A DNA stretch of 64,000 nucleotides, taken from CAVPGP01 sp963704025. Lineage in GTDB: Bacteria; Actinomycetota; Thermoleophilia; Gaiellales; Gaiellaceae. Numbering within the stretch: the first letter of the stretch is position 1; each line of letters starts with the position of its first letter. The notes under the pieces were generated by a model, which did no database searches, had not been told where the DNA came from, and saw only the letters and a program-made list of their open reading frames with translations. Positions 7,521 to 16,400 of the stretch are shown here, one piece after another. The stretch spans positions 558,001-622,000 of the forward strand of contig CAVPGP010000002.1 of the NCBI GenBank assembly GCA_963704025.1. The letters are read 5' to 3'. A program made the translations under genes and the position numbers.

Positions 7521-8111
7521 GCCCGCTCCGTAAGGGGGGACCTCCGGGTTTCCCCGGACACTCTCCCCCGGTCCGCGTGCGCGGACTCGCGTCTCAGGAT
7601 CCGGCACCGGCGGCGTGCCCTCGTCCGGCGGCGGATACGGCTCCGGGATGGGTGGCGGCGTGGGCGGCGTGCCCTCGTCGGGCGGGGGATACGGCTCGGG
7701 AACATCCGGCACGGCGGGAGGCTCCAGGAGCTCGGTCTGCTCCGTCTCGTCCCGGCCTGCGGCGACGCGCTCCCGGGCCCGCGTCGCGATCGTCGTCGTC
7801 TCGGCCTCCTTCGCGGCCGGCGCCCCCGCTTCCAGTGCACGCAGCGCGTCCGCCGCCCGGCGGCGCAACGGGCCGACCTGGATGCGGTAGTCCTCGTCGG
7901 CGATCTTGCCTGTGCGGTGGTCGAACTCGAGCTCCTTCAGCGCCGCGAGCGCCCGGTCGCGCTCCTCGGCGAGCTCGAGCCGGCGCCGCTCGATCGAGTC
8001 GAGCTCGCCGAGCCTGTCGTCGGCCGGCTCCGGCTCGCGCAGGAACGGCCGCGCGACGAGCAGCACGCATCCGATCGCCAGGAGGCCCCCGAGGACGAGC
8101 GCGAGGGTCAC
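7518..8111 (-). CDS. CcmI/CycH-like cytochrome c biogenesis protein, short
   Basis: A 197-residue protein with one N-terminal membrane helix (LALVLGGLLAIGCVLLVARPF), a Glu/Arg-rich helical segment (residues 38-100) typical of CcmI N-domains, and a Pro-rich tail in which PEPYPPPDEGTPP occurs twice. The TPR domain of full-length CcmI is missing. The GTG start overlaps the ccmF stop by 4 bases. The stop TAG lies in the terminal repeat of the adjacent element, so the original C-terminus may have been cut by the insertion. Confidence 0.65.
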   Translation of the reverse strand: MTLALVLGGLLAIGCVLLVARPFLREPEPADDRLGELDSIERRRLELAEERDRALAALKELEFDHRTGKIADEDYRIQVGPLRRRAADALRALEAGAPAAKEAETTTIATRARERVAAGRDETEQTELLEPPAVPDVPEPYPPPDEGTPPTPPPIPEPYPPPDEGTPPVPDPETRVRARGPGESVRGNPEVPPYGAG

Positions 8112-10123
8112 GTCCCCGCCGGCAGGCTCGGGTCCGCCCCTGCGTCCGCTCGCGAGTCCGCGTAGCGCAGGGCGAGCCGGCGCGCCTCGCGCGCGTCCGG
8201 CCAGAGCGCGATCAGGGAGCCGAGGATGAAGACGATTCCCGCCAGCCAGATCAGGTTCACGAGCGGCTTGACGAGTGCCTTGAAGTAGACGCTTCCGTCC
8301 GGGTTGATCTGCTCGGCGATCAGGAAGAGATCCTCCGCGCGCGGCCAGTCGGTGCGGATGCCGACCTCGTTGGACGTCATCTGCTCGACGGGGTACCGGT
8401 TCTTGCCGACGCGGAGCTCGCCGAGCCGGTCGCCGCCGCGCCGCACGTCCATCACGGCCCGGACCTCCGTGGCGTTGGCGGCCTGCTCGCGGGTCAGCCG
8501 CTTGTAGGTGACGTCGTAGCCGGCCACGGAGAGCGTCTCGCCCGGCCGGAGCTTCCGCTCCGCGGTGGAGCCGTAGGCGCTCGAGCCGGCGACGCCGAGC
8601 GCGAGCAGCACGATCGCCGCATGGACGACGTAGCCCCCGTACCGGCGCCGGTTCCGGGCAACGAGCGACGAGAACGCGCGCGGACGGCTCTCGTGCGCCA
8701 GCGCGCGCCGCGCCTCGGTGCCGCGCCAGAACTCGAGCCCGATCGCCGCGAGCACGAATGCGGAGAACGTGTACGCGACGAGCCCCGGGCGCGAGGAGCC
8801 CGCGCCGAAGGCGACGAGCACGGCGCCGGTGACGAGCGCGATCGCCGCCGGCCAGGCAACGGCGGCCCCCAGCGCGCGGAGCGACTGGCGCCGCCAGGCG
8901 ACGAGCGGGCCGAGCCCCATCAGCAGGAGCAGGGGCAGCCCGAACACCCGCAGGAAGAAGTTGTAGTAGGGGCCGCCGATCGTCAGCGTCTCACCCCGCA
9001 CAGCCTCTGAGAGGATCGGGAAGGCGACGCCCCAGAGGATCGTCAGGCAGAGCGCCACGAGCAGCAGGTTGTTGTAGAGGAAAGCCGCCTCGCGGGAGAT
9101 CGGCGACTCGAGGCGCGTCCGCGCGCGCAGCAGCGGCAGCCGCCAGAGGATCAGCGTGACGGCGAAGACCGTGGTCACGCAGATGAACGAGAGGAACCAG
9201 GGCCCGATCGAGCTCTGCGTGAACGAGTGGATCGAGTTGACGACGCCCGACCGCGTCAGGAACGTGCCGAAGATCGACAGGCAGAACGCCAGCGCCACGA
9301 GCACCATGTTCCAGACCTTCAGCATCCCCTTCTTCTCCTGGATCATCACGGAGTGCAGGAAGGCGGTCGCGGCGAGCCAGGGCATCAGCGCCGCGTTCTC
9401 GACCGGGTCCCAGGCGTAGTAGCCGCCCCAGCCGACCTCGACGTACGCCCAGTGCGCCCCCAGCAGCTGGCCCACGCCGAGGAACGCCCACGCCGACAGC
9501 GTCCAGCGCCGCGTGGCGACGATCCAGCGCTCGTCGGTGCGCCCCGAGAGCAGCGCCCCCATCGCGAAGGCGAACGGGATCGTCAGGCCGACGTAGCCGA
9601 GGTAGAGCATCGGCGGATGGGCGACCATGTACGGGTTCTGGAGGCTCGGCGTCAGCCCTGCGCCGTCGAGAGGCGCCACCTGCGTCTCGAACGGGCTCGC
9701 GACTGCGACGAGGAGGAAAGCGAAGAACGTCGCCACGCCGGCGATGACCGGAACGACCCACGCGACGAGGTCGGCGCGCCGGCGGTTGAGCAGCACCGCT
9801 GCCGCGCCGTAGCCGGTCAGGATCAGCAGCCAGAGGAGCAGCGAGCCCTCCTGGCCGCCCCAGAAGGCGGAGAGCGCATAGGCCCAGGGCAGCGAGCGGC
9901 TCGTGTGGTCGGCGACGTACGTGAGCGAGAAGTCGTGCCGGAGGAGGCCGGCCGCCAGGACGATCGACGCGACGAGCGTCGAGCAGAAGGCGGCAACGAG
10001 CGCGTTGCGGGCGGAGTCGGCGAGCCGCCGCCGGCGCAGGTACGCGGCCGTCGCGCCGGCGACGAGCGCGTAGAGCACGAGAGCGAGGGTCGTGACGAGA
10101 GCGGCGCGACCGAGGTCGGCCAT
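8108..10123 (-). CDS. ccmF: cytochrome c haem lyase subunit CcmF
   Basis: A 671-residue protein with about 15 membrane helices. It contains the family hallmark WGGQEGSLLLW and a Trp-rich WWD-type segment (VEVGWGGYYAWDPVENAALM) that handles haem. CcmF joins haem delivered by CcmE to apocytochrome c on the outer face of the membrane. The ATG directly follows the ccmE stop codon with no gap. Together with ccmE and ccmI it marks a System I cytochrome c maturation pathway; ccmABC and ccmH are not in the window. Confidence 0.93.
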   Translation of the reverse strand: MADLGRAALVTTLALVLYALVAGATAAYLRRRRLADSARNALVAAFCSTLVASIVLAAGLLRHDFSLTYVADHTSRSLPWAYALSAFWGGQEGSLLLWLLILTGYGAAAVLLNRRRADLVAWVVPVIAGVATFFAFLLVAVASPFETQVAPLDGAGLTPSLQNPYMVAHPPMLYLGYVGLTIPFAFAMGALLSGRTDERWIVATRRWTLSAWAFLGVGQLLGAHWAYVEVGWGGYYAWDPVENAALMPWLAATAFLHSVMIQEKKGMLKVWNMVLVALAFCLSIFGTFLTRSGVVNSIHSFTQSSIGPWFLSFICVTTVFAVTLILWRLPLLRARTRLESPISREAAFLYNNLLLVALCLTILWGVAFPILSEAVRGETLTIGGPYYNFFLRVFGLPLLLLMGLGPLVAWRRQSLRALGAAVAWPAAIALVTGAVLVAFGAGSSRPGLVAYTFSAFVLAAIGLEFWRGTEARRALAHESRPRAFSSLVARNRRRYGGYVVHAAIVLLALGVAGSSAYGSTAERKLRPGETLSVAGYDVTYKRLTREQAANATEVRAVMDVRRGGDRLGELRVGKNRYPVEQMTSNEVGIRTDWPRAEDLFLIAEQINPDGSVYFKALVKPLVNLIWLAGIVFILGSLIALWPDAREARRLALRYADSRADAGADPSLPAGT

Positions 10124-10531
10124 CTACGAGAGCGAGTTCTTCTGCGCCGGCTGGTACTTCGACGGGCACTTCGTGATCAGCGTGTCCCGCTTCGCCACGA
10201 ACACCCCGTTCCGGAGCTCGCCCCGGACGGTCACGTCGGCGTCCTGCTTCAGCATGTCCGGCACCGTGCCCTTGTAGAGCACCGGCACCGTCTTTGTGCC
10301 GCCGCCGATGTCGCGCACGACGAAGCGGAGGCCCGCCCCGTGCGCGTCGCCGCGCGGCGTGCCGACGACCTTGCCGGTCAGCGCCACGACGCCCGCGTGG
10401 CCCGCCAGCTGGCTCGGTTTCACCTGGGCCGTCGCGTCGCCCGCGATCGAGGTGTAGAGCAGGAAGACCGCGAGCAGCATCGCGACCGAGAGCGCGATCA
10501 CGAGACGCGCCGGGCTGCGCTTCCGGGCCAC
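10124..10531 (-). CDS. ccmE: haem chaperone CcmE, CxxxY type
   Basis: A 135-residue membrane-anchored protein (helix at residues 10-30) with an OB-fold-like periplasmic domain (VVGTPR, RFVVRDIGGG, VPVLYKGTVPD, VTVRGEL). Where classical CcmE has a haem-binding His in an HxxxY motif, this one has Cys: TLITKCPSKYQPA gives CPSKY. Such CxxxY-type CcmE proteins are known from archaea and some bacteria. The GTG start lies 6 bases after TACACT. It is the first gene of the ccmE-F-I operon. Confidence 0.88.
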   Translation of the reverse strand: MARKRSPARLVIALSVAMLLAVFLLYTSIAGDATAQVKPSQLAGHAGVVALTGKVVGTPRGDAHGAGLRFVVRDIGGGTKTVPVLYKGTVPDMLKQDADVTVRGELRNGVFVAKRDTLITKCPSKYQPAQKNSLS

Positions 10532-10537
10532 GCGGAG

Positions 10538-10543
10538 AGTGTA
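10538..10543 (-). promoter_or_regulatory. -10 hexamer TACACT of the ccmE-ccmF-ccmI operon
   Basis: TACACT on the minus strand with 6 bases to GTG 10531; leaderless layout. Confidence 0.5.
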
Positions 10544-10589
10544 GCCCGCCTCGCGAGTCTCGCCCGCCGAGCAAGCCGGGCCCCGGCTG

Positions 10590-10829
10590 CTACGCGTCTG
10601 CGGGCGCGGGCTTCCGGGCGGGGATCCGGTACCCGTGCTCGTGGCAGAGCGACCCCGGCTCGTCCTCGGTCAGGGCGTCGCAGTAGCCCTTGCCGTACGC
10701 GGCGCGAATGAACGCGGCGACCACCTCGAGGTTCCAGTCGTCGATCGTCGCGGACTCTCGCCAGAGGTCGGCGAGGCGAAGATCGATGTCGAGCTCCAGG
10801 AGGTCGATTCTGGACGGGTTCTGTGCCAT
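10590..10829 (-). CDS. conserved small protein, 79 residues
   Basis: An acidic, mostly helical protein (MAQNPSRIDLLELDIDLRLA at the start; DWNLEVVAAFIRAAYGKGY in the middle) with two cysteines, one in a CHEH sequence near the C-terminus. I do not recognise a family. The ATG is well placed, 6 bases after a TACCCT hexamer, and codon use matches the neighbours. It lies upstream of ccmE on the same strand with a 58-base gap and its own promoter, so it need not belong to the cytochrome pathway. Confidence 0.7.
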   Translation of the reverse strand: MAQNPSRIDLLELDIDLRLADLWRESATIDDWNLEVVAAFIRAAYGKGYCDALTEDEPGSLCHEHGYRIPARKPAPADA

Positions 10830-10835
10830 GCGACC

Positions 10836-10841
10836 AGGGTA
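10836..10841 (-). promoter_or_regulatory. -10 hexamer TACCCT of the 79-residue gene
   Basis: TACCCT on the minus strand with 6 bases to ATG 10829; leaderless layout in a 51-base divergent gap. Confidence 0.5.
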
Positions 10842-10865
10842 GGAAAAGGATCGGACGGACTCGAG

Positions 10866-10871
10866 TAGCCT
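10866..10871 (+). promoter_or_regulatory. -10 hexamer TAGCCT of the TIM-barrel gene
   Basis: TAGCCT with 9 bases to GTG 10881, which implies a leader of at most a few bases. Confidence 0.4.
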
Positions 10872-10880
10872 GCAGGAACG

Positions 10881-11702
10881 GTGAGCGAGATCAGGATCGG
10901 CCCGGCGCGCGTCCCCTCCCAGTCGTCCCCCGACGAGGCGGTCGCGCTGCTCGTCGAGGGCGGCTGGAGCGCCTGCGAGATCGACTTCGAGGGCAAGTTC
11001 TGGATGGACTACCCGTTCGCGGAGCGCTTCGGGGAGCTCGCACGCGACGCGGGAATCGTCCTCTCGGTGCACGCGCCGCTCGCCGGGTTCGTCGGGCACG
11101 CGGAGCGCGGCAAGAAGCTGAACATGGCGTTCGGGATGCTCGACCACTCGGCGGGGATCGCGAAGTCGGCGGGCGCGGAGCTCGTGGTCTTCCACCCGGG
11201 CTTCCTGCTCGGGCGCACGCGCGAGGAGGCGCTCGATGCGGTCGTGGAGCAGCTCGCGGAGTTGCGCGAGCGCCTCGAGCAGAAGGGCCGCGCCGTCCCG
11301 TTCGGGATCGAGGTGATGGGTCGGGTCCGCGAGCTCGGGAGCCTGGACGACGTGGTCGAGATCGCGTCCCGCACGGGCTGGGTGCGGCCGGTGGTCGACT
11401 TCGCGCACATGCACGCGACCTCGGACGGGGCGTTCCTCGACGTGGAGCCGTTCGCGGCGGCGCTCGCGAAGACGGACGGCGTGCTCGAGCGGGGGGCGCC
11501 GTTCCACATCCACTTCAGCGACATCCAGTACGCGAACCGGAACGAGACCAAGCACCTGCCCTACGGCGAGGGGACGCTGCGGGCGGGCCCGCTGCGCGAC
11601 GCGCTCGCTCGGTTCGACCGCCCGGCGACGGTGATCAGCGAGTCGCCCGACGTCGAGTCCAGCGTCGCGATCCGCGAGGCGCTGCTCGGCTCGCGGAGCT
11701 AG
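10881..11702 (+). CDS. xylose isomerase-like TIM barrel (endonuclease IV-like)
   Basis: A 273-residue TIM-barrel protein. Metal-ligand motifs of the endonuclease IV / sugar isomerase superfamily appear in order: SVHAPL, VVFHPGF, GIEVMG, VVDFAHMHA, FHIHFSDIQ and ISESP. They match endonuclease IV (AP-site nuclease) better than sugar isomerases, but residues alone do not settle the substrate. Its TAG stop shares the sequence CTAG with the stop of the convergent cyclase gene. Confidence 0.72.
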   Translation: MSEIRIGPARVPSQSSPDEAVALLVEGGWSACEIDFEGKFWMDYPFAERFGELARDAGIVLSVHAPLAGFVGHAERGKKLNMAFGMLDHSAGIAKSAGAELVVFHPGFLLGRTREEALDAVVEQLAELRERLEQKGRAVPFGIEVMGRVRELGSLDDVVEIASRTGWVRPVVDFAHMHATSDGAFLDVEPFAAALAKTDGVLERGAPFHIHFSDIQYANRNETKHLPYGEGTLRAGPLRDALARFDRPATVISESPDVESSVAIREALLGSRS

Positions 11703-14563
11703 CCGGCGGTGGCGGTGGCGCGCTGTGCCTCGGCCAGACGCTCTTCGAGGTCCTGCTGCAGGTAGACGTAGTCCGTGCCGGCCGCGATCGCGATCGCCGC
11801 GCGCAGGAGCGTGTCCGCCTCTTCGTGGCGCCCCTGCGCCGCGCGCACGAGCCCGAGCGTGCCGAGCGAGGCTGCGTGCGACCACGTGTCCTCGGGGCTG
11901 ACGGACTCCGCCGCCGCGGCGGCCTGGCGCTCGGCCTCGTCGACGCGGCCGCGCGCCAGCAGCGCCTCGGCGAGCAGCCGGCGGACCTCGACGAGCCGGC
12001 CGGCCGCGGGCACGCCGGTCAGCTGCCGGAGGGCCCGCCGCGCCGTCTGCTCCGCGCCGTCGGGGTCCCCTGCCTCGAGCTGCATCCGGCCGATCCTCGT
12101 GGACATCCACGCGGCCTCCGCCGCGGACCCGATCTGCTCGTAGAGGACCCGCGCCTCGTCGAAGGCGGCCTGGGCCTTCTCGCGGCTGCCGTGCCGCGAC
12201 TCGACCTGGCCGTGCGTCGCCAGCGCACGGGCACGCGCCTCCAGTGTCGCGGACCGCTCCGCGGCAGCCATCGCCGCCGCCGCCAGCTCGCGCGCCGGCC
12301 CGGGGTCGCCGAGCTCGGAGTGGACGGAGCCGAGAAACGCGAGGGCATTGGCCTCGAGGTCGTTGCGACCGAGGCTGCGGGCGATCTCCACCATCGCGTC
12401 GAGCCGATGGGTGGAATCCTCGAGGCGGCCGCGCCACCAGTCGATCGTCGAGAGCATTGAGTGCGCCTCGTAGCGCGAGCGCTCGTCGTCCGGCTCGATC
12501 ACCGACAGCGCCTCCTCCGCCAGCTCGGACGCGCGCGGGACGTCGTTGTCTCCGTAGAGCGCCACGAGGGCCAGGCCGATCAGCGCGCGCCCCTCGAGCC
12601 GGCGGTTGCCCTCATGCCGCGCGCTCTCGAGGAGCTGGCCCATCTCCTCTGCGGCGAGCGGGTCGGAGACGAGCCAGGCGGCGCGGGCCGCGAGATAGCG
12701 CCGCCAGAGCGTCGGCTCCAGCTCGGACGCCCGGAGGAGCAGCCGCCGCGCGCTCGCGTACGACTCGCGGTTGAGCGCCCGGTTCCCGGCCAGCTCCAGA
12801 GCGGCGGCAGCCTCCCGGGCGAGCTCCGCCGGCGGCGCACCCTCGAGCTCACCGAGCAGACGAGCGGCCCGCTCGAGGTGGTACGCGCGGATCTCGGCCA
12901 GCTCGTCCGGGGCGCGCTCGGCGACCCAGGCGGCGAAGTCGCGGTGGCCGTCGGCGCGGTCGGCCTTGGTCATGCCGGTGTAGGCGACGTCGCGGATCAG
13001 CACGTGCTTGAACCGGAAGGCCCGGTCGCCGGAGATCGTCGAGCGCTCCTCCGGGACGACGAAGTCGCAGTCGAGCAGCGTGTCGAGCACGCCGCCGACC
13101 TCGCCGTCGGAGAGACGGTCGAGCGCTCCGCGCCAGAAGACGCGGCCCACGAGCGCTGCTCGCTGGAGCAGCCGCTTCTCCTCGGGCTCGAGGCGGTCGA
13201 TGCGCGCGGCGATCAACGCCTGCACGGTGCCCGGGATCCGCTCCCGGACCACTTCTGCGCCCTCGGCATCCGCGAACATGCGGGCGATCTCCTCCAGGAA
13301 GAGCGGATTGCCCTCGGCGCGGTCGAGCAGCAGCGCGCGCAGCGCCGGCGGCACGGCGCTGCGCGAGAGAAGCGCATCGGCGAGCTCCTCGCTCTCGGCC
13401 GAGGCGAGCGCACCGAGGTCGATCGCGCTCGCGCGCGGGTTCCCTCCTCCCCACGACGGCCGCAGGTCGAGCAGCTCGGGCCGGGCGACGCAGAGGATCA
13501 GCACCGGAGCGGAGTCGAGCGACTGCGCCAGCCGCTGGATCACGTCCAGCAGCGGCTCTTCGGCCCAGTGGACGTCCTCGAAGACGAGCACGAGCGGCGC
13601 CGCCTCGGCGAGCTGCTCCGCCCAGCGGAGCGCTGCCCACTGCAGCTCCCGTCCGCTGTGCGACTCCTCGGCGGCTCCAAGCACCCCGAGCGCCGCAGCC
13701 AGGAGGTCGGCGACGGCGTCGCTCTCGCACGAGACGCGGAGCTTCTCGAAGGCGTCGGCGGCCGGATCGTCGTCGCGGATCCCTGCGGAGGCCTTGATCA
13801 TGGAGGCGAGCGGCCAGTACGTGACGCTCTCGCCGTAGGGGAGCGCCCGGCCCTCGAGCACGGTCGCGCGCTCGGTGCCGGCGGTGAACTCCTCGACGAG
13901 GCGCGACTTGCCGACCCCGGGCTCGCCGTAGACCGTGAGCAGCTGCGCACGGCGGTCGCGCACGGCGCGCGCGAAGGTGTTCTCCAGCAGCTCCAGCTCC
14001 GCCTCACGGCCGACGAACGGCGCCGCGGGGAGACGGCGGCGGGTGTCGAGCACCCCCAGTGCCCGCCACGTCCAGAGCGCGCGCTCGTGCCCCTTCAGCT
14101 CCAGCGCGCCGGCATCCTCCACCTCGACCGCGCCGGCGGCGAGCCGTCGCGCGCCCGGCCCCAGCAGGATCTCGCCCGGCTTCGCGGACTGCTGCAGCCG
14201 CGCGGCCACGTTGACCGCCTCTCCGGTCGCGAAGGTCGAGTCCGCCTCGTCCACGACGACCTCGCCGGCCTCGACGCCGACCCTGGCCTCGAGCCCGAGC
14301 TCGTGCACGGACGTCATCACGGCGAAGGCGGCACGGACGGCCCGCAGCGCGTCGTCCTCGTGCGCGCGCGGGACGCCGAACGCGGCCATCACCGCGTCGC
14401 CGGCGAACTTCTCGACCGTGCCGCCGTGCTGCTCGATGCAGCTCGACGCGCGCTCGAAGTACTGCGTCACACGGCGCCGGACGACCTCCGGATCGGCGCT
14501 CGCGACGAGCGCCGTCGAGTCGACGAGATCCACGAACAACACCGCAGCGAGCTTGCGCTCCAC
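11699..14563 (-). CDS. class III nucleotide cyclase / AAA ATPase / TPR regulator
   Basis: A 954-residue multidomain protein. Residues 1-170 are a class III adenylate/guanylate cyclase: FVDLVDST and KFAGDAVMAAFG give the two metal Asp residues and EAVNVAARLQQ the catalytic Asn-Arg. Residues 185-470 are an AAA/STAND ATPase (FVGREAELELLE, Walker A GEPGVGKSRLVEE, Walker B LVLVFEDVHWAEE). The remainder is TPR-like helices. No DNA-binding domain is seen. Such proteins are abundant in Actinobacteria and are thought to couple signal sensing to cyclic nucleotide synthesis. The GTG start lies 7 bases after TACAAT. Confidence 0.9.
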   Translation of the reverse strand: MERKLAAVLFVDLVDSTALVASADPEVVRRRVTQYFERASSCIEQHGGTVEKFAGDAVMAAFGVPRAHEDDALRAVRAAFAVMTSVHELGLEARVGVEAGEVVVDEADSTFATGEAVNVAARLQQSAKPGEILLGPGARRLAAGAVEVEDAGALELKGHERALWTWRALGVLDTRRRLPAAPFVGREAELELLENTFARAVRDRRAQLLTVYGEPGVGKSRLVEEFTAGTERATVLEGRALPYGESVTYWPLASMIKASAGIRDDDPAADAFEKLRVSCESDAVADLLAAALGVLGAAEESHSGRELQWAALRWAEQLAEAAPLVLVFEDVHWAEEPLLDVIQRLAQSLDSAPVLILCVARPELLDLRPSWGGGNPRASAIDLGALASAESEELADALLSRSAVPPALRALLLDRAEGNPLFLEEIARMFADAEGAEVVRERIPGTVQALIAARIDRLEPEEKRLLQRAALVGRVFWRGALDRLSDGEVGGVLDTLLDCDFVVPEERSTISGDRAFRFKHVLIRDVAYTGMTKADRADGHRDFAAWVAERAPDELAEIRAYHLERAARLLGELEGAPPAELAREAAAALELAGNRALNRESYASARRLLLRASELEPTLWRRYLAARAAWLVSDPLAAEEMGQLLESARHEGNRRLEGRALIGLALVALYGDNDVPRASELAEEALSVIEPDDERSRYEAHSMLSTIDWWRGRLEDSTHRLDAMVEIARSLGRNDLEANALAFLGSVHSELGDPGPARELAAAAMAAAERSATLEARARALATHGQVESRHGSREKAQAAFDEARVLYEQIGSAAEAAWMSTRIGRMQLEAGDPDGAEQTARRALRQLTGVPAAGRLVEVRRLLAEALLARGRVDEAERQAAAAAESVSPEDTWSHAASLGTLGLVRAAQGRHEEADTLLRAAIAIAAGTDYVYLQQDLEERLAEAQRATATAG

Positions 14564-14570
14564 CCTCCCA

Positions 14571-14576
14571 ATTGTA
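14571..14576 (-). promoter_or_regulatory. -10 hexamer TACAAT of the cyclase-ATPase gene
   Basis: TACAAT on the minus strand with 7 bases to GTG 14563; one of the best -10 matches in the window. Confidence 0.6.
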
Positions 14577-14586
14577 CGGAGCCGAG

Positions 14587-15141
14587 GTGACCCGGAGCCA
14601 GAATGCGCCGGTGGGGAAAGCGAGAGCCGCCGCGGGGAGCCTCCTCTTCCTGGTGCTGGCGCCAGGCGTCGTCGCCGGCCTGATCCCCTGGCTGCTCACG
14701 GGCTGGCAGGCGGGCGGGCCGCTGCCCGATTGGCCGCCCGTGCGCTGGGCGGGCGCGATCCTGATCGTCGCGGGCGTCGCTGTGCTCGTGTCGGCGTTCG
14801 GACGCTTCGTCGTCGAGGGAGTCGGCACCCCAGCTCCGGTGGCTCCGACGGAGCGCCTCGTGGTGGGAGGGCTCTACCGCTACGTCCGCAACCCAATGTA
14901 CCTGGCTGTCGGAGCTACGATCGTCGGCCAGGCGCTGCTGCTCGGCCGACCGGTGCTGCTGCTCGAGGCGGCCCTGTTCGCGGCGGCCGTCGTCGCGTTC
15001 GTGCGTCTCTACGAGGAGCCGACGCTCAGCCGCGCCTTCGGCGAGGAGTACGAGGCCTATTGCCGCGCCGTCCCCGGCTGGTGGCCGCGCCGCTCCGCCT
15101 GGGACGGGCGACGAGACCCGGGCAGACCTGATTCGGGCTAG
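14587..15141 (+). CDS. isoprenylcysteine carboxyl methyltransferase-family membrane protein
   Basis: A 184-residue protein with four to five membrane helices and the ICMT/PEMT-type C-terminal motif GLYRYVRNPMYLAV followed by EEPTLSRAFGEEYEAY, which binds S-adenosylmethionine at the membrane. The bacterial substrate is unknown, perhaps a lipid or isoprenoid. GTG 14587 is preferred, with GGAG 8 bases upstream. The stop shares CTAG with the convergent gene. Confidence 0.8.
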   Translation: MTRSQNAPVGKARAAAGSLLFLVLAPGVVAGLIPWLLTGWQAGGPLPDWPPVRWAGAILIVAGVAVLVSAFGRFVVEGVGTPAPVAPTERLVVGGLYRYVRNPMYLAVGATIVGQALLLGRPVLLLEAALFAAAVVAFVRLYEEPTLSRAFGEEYEAYCRAVPGWWPRRSAWDGRRDPGRPDSG

Positions 15142-16400
15142 AACGTGCCCGCGGCGTCGGCGTAGAGCGTGGGCGGCGCCTGGCCGTTCGGCCACGTGCG
15201 GGAGTTGAGCACCGCGCCGGTGGCCGGGTCGACCACGTCGATCTGAAGCGGACGATTCGAGCCGACGTGGCGCTGGACGTAGGCGAGCGGGCCGCGCACC
15301 GGGACGTAGGCGTCCTGCCCCTCGTACAACGACCAGCGGAGCGCGCCGTCGAGCCCGTAGGCGTGGACGCCGGTGTAGGTGCTCTTCGTCCCGCTCCAGC
15401 TGCCGCCGTAGGCGAGCACGACGCCGGGCGCCAGCGAGAACGACGACGCGCCGGGGTCGAGCGTCCGTGTCGTCCAGGTACGCGTGTCGACGAGTCGGAC
15501 GCCAAGGGCCTGCGCCGAGACGCGGTTGCCGGGACCGACGCTCCAGCTCGAGCCGGAGACCGCGATCAGGCCGTCGCCTGCCCAGCGCGCGTACCGCTGC
15601 GGGCCTTCCATCGACTTCTGGACGCGCTGGGTCCGGCGCTCCACGAGATCGTGTGTCGCGACCGCAAGCGTGCGCAGGTCGACGGCGACGGCCGTGCCGG
15701 TCCCAGTGACGGCGACCGCGAGCGTGCCGGCAGGGTCGACGGCGAAGCCGGGGATCACGGAGCGCACTCGCGGGTCGCTCCCGGCAGGGCTCAGCGTCCG
15801 CCGGCCGACCGAGACTCCGGGCAGCGGAAGCGTGCGGAGCGAGCCGTCGGCGCCTGCGAGGACGAGACGGGCCCGGCCGATGCCGTGCTCGGGGCCGATC
15901 AGCGCGACGAGGCCGTTCACGGTCGACTCGACGCCGAACAGGGCCCCGTGCACCGAGCTCGTGTGCGCGACCGCGAGCTTCTGCGCGTCGACGAGCGCGA
16001 ACGACAGGCCGTCGACGCCGCGGGTCAGGGCGAGCAGCCGGCTCGGTCCCACCCACGTGACGGCGTCGGCCCCGCCGCCGACGAGGAAGCGGCGCAGCTT
16101 GACGTCGCCCACGACCCTCATCTTCACCGCGTCGACGATGCGCAGCTGCGGCAGGTCGTAGCGGGTGAGCGCGAGCCGCGCCCGCGCCGCGTCCCAGGCC
16201 CAGGGGCCCGTGAAGAAGCCGGCCGGAGCGGACGGCCCTCCGACGCGCTGGAGCGTCAGTGGGTCGTAGCGGGCCACGGTCTTCGTCTTCCAGTCCCGGC
16301 CCAGCACGGGCTCCGCGCTCCCTGCGACGCCCGCGCTCCCGGCCTGCGCGGCAGGGAGCGCGAGGGCGAAGACCGTGAGAAGCAGGGCGCCGGGTCTCAT
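15138..16400 (-). CDS. secreted beta-propeller-like protein
   Basis: A 420-residue exported protein: signal peptide (MRPGALLLTVFALALPAAQA), then a run of short beta-rich repeats with Trp and Gly-Asp turns (VTWVGPSRLLAL, RYARWAGDGLIAVSG) that suggest a propeller. No catalytic motif is recognised. The ATG overlaps the stop of the upstream gene as ATGA, so it is co-translated with the fused duplicate protein. Both are predicted to act outside the membrane. Confidence 0.7.
   Translation of the reverse strand: MRPGALLLTVFALALPAAQAGSAGVAGSAEPVLGRDWKTKTVARYDPLTLQRVGGPSAPAGFFTGPWAWDAARARLALTRYDLPQLRIVDAVKMRVVGDVKLRRFLVGGGADAVTWVGPSRLLALTRGVDGLSFALVDAQKLAVAHTSSVHGALFGVESTVNGLVALIGPEHGIGRARLVLAGADGSLRTLPLPGVSVGRRTLSPAGSDPRVRSVIPGFAVDPAGTLAVAVTGTGTAVAVDLRTLAVATHDLVERRTQRVQKSMEGPQRYARWAGDGLIAVSGSSWSVGPGNRVSAQALGVRLVDTRTWTTRTLDPGASSFSLAPGVVLAYGGSWSGTKSTYTGVHAYGLDGALRWSLYEGQDAYVPVRGPLAYVQRHVGSNRPLQIDVVDPATGAVLNSRTWPNGQAPPTLYADAAGTF

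Noticed and set aside
12461..14590. 709-codon plus-strand open frame opposite the cyclase-ATPase gene
   Set aside because: It is the mirror of a strong GC-rich gene; its translation has no domain and the opposite strand carries all expected motifs.
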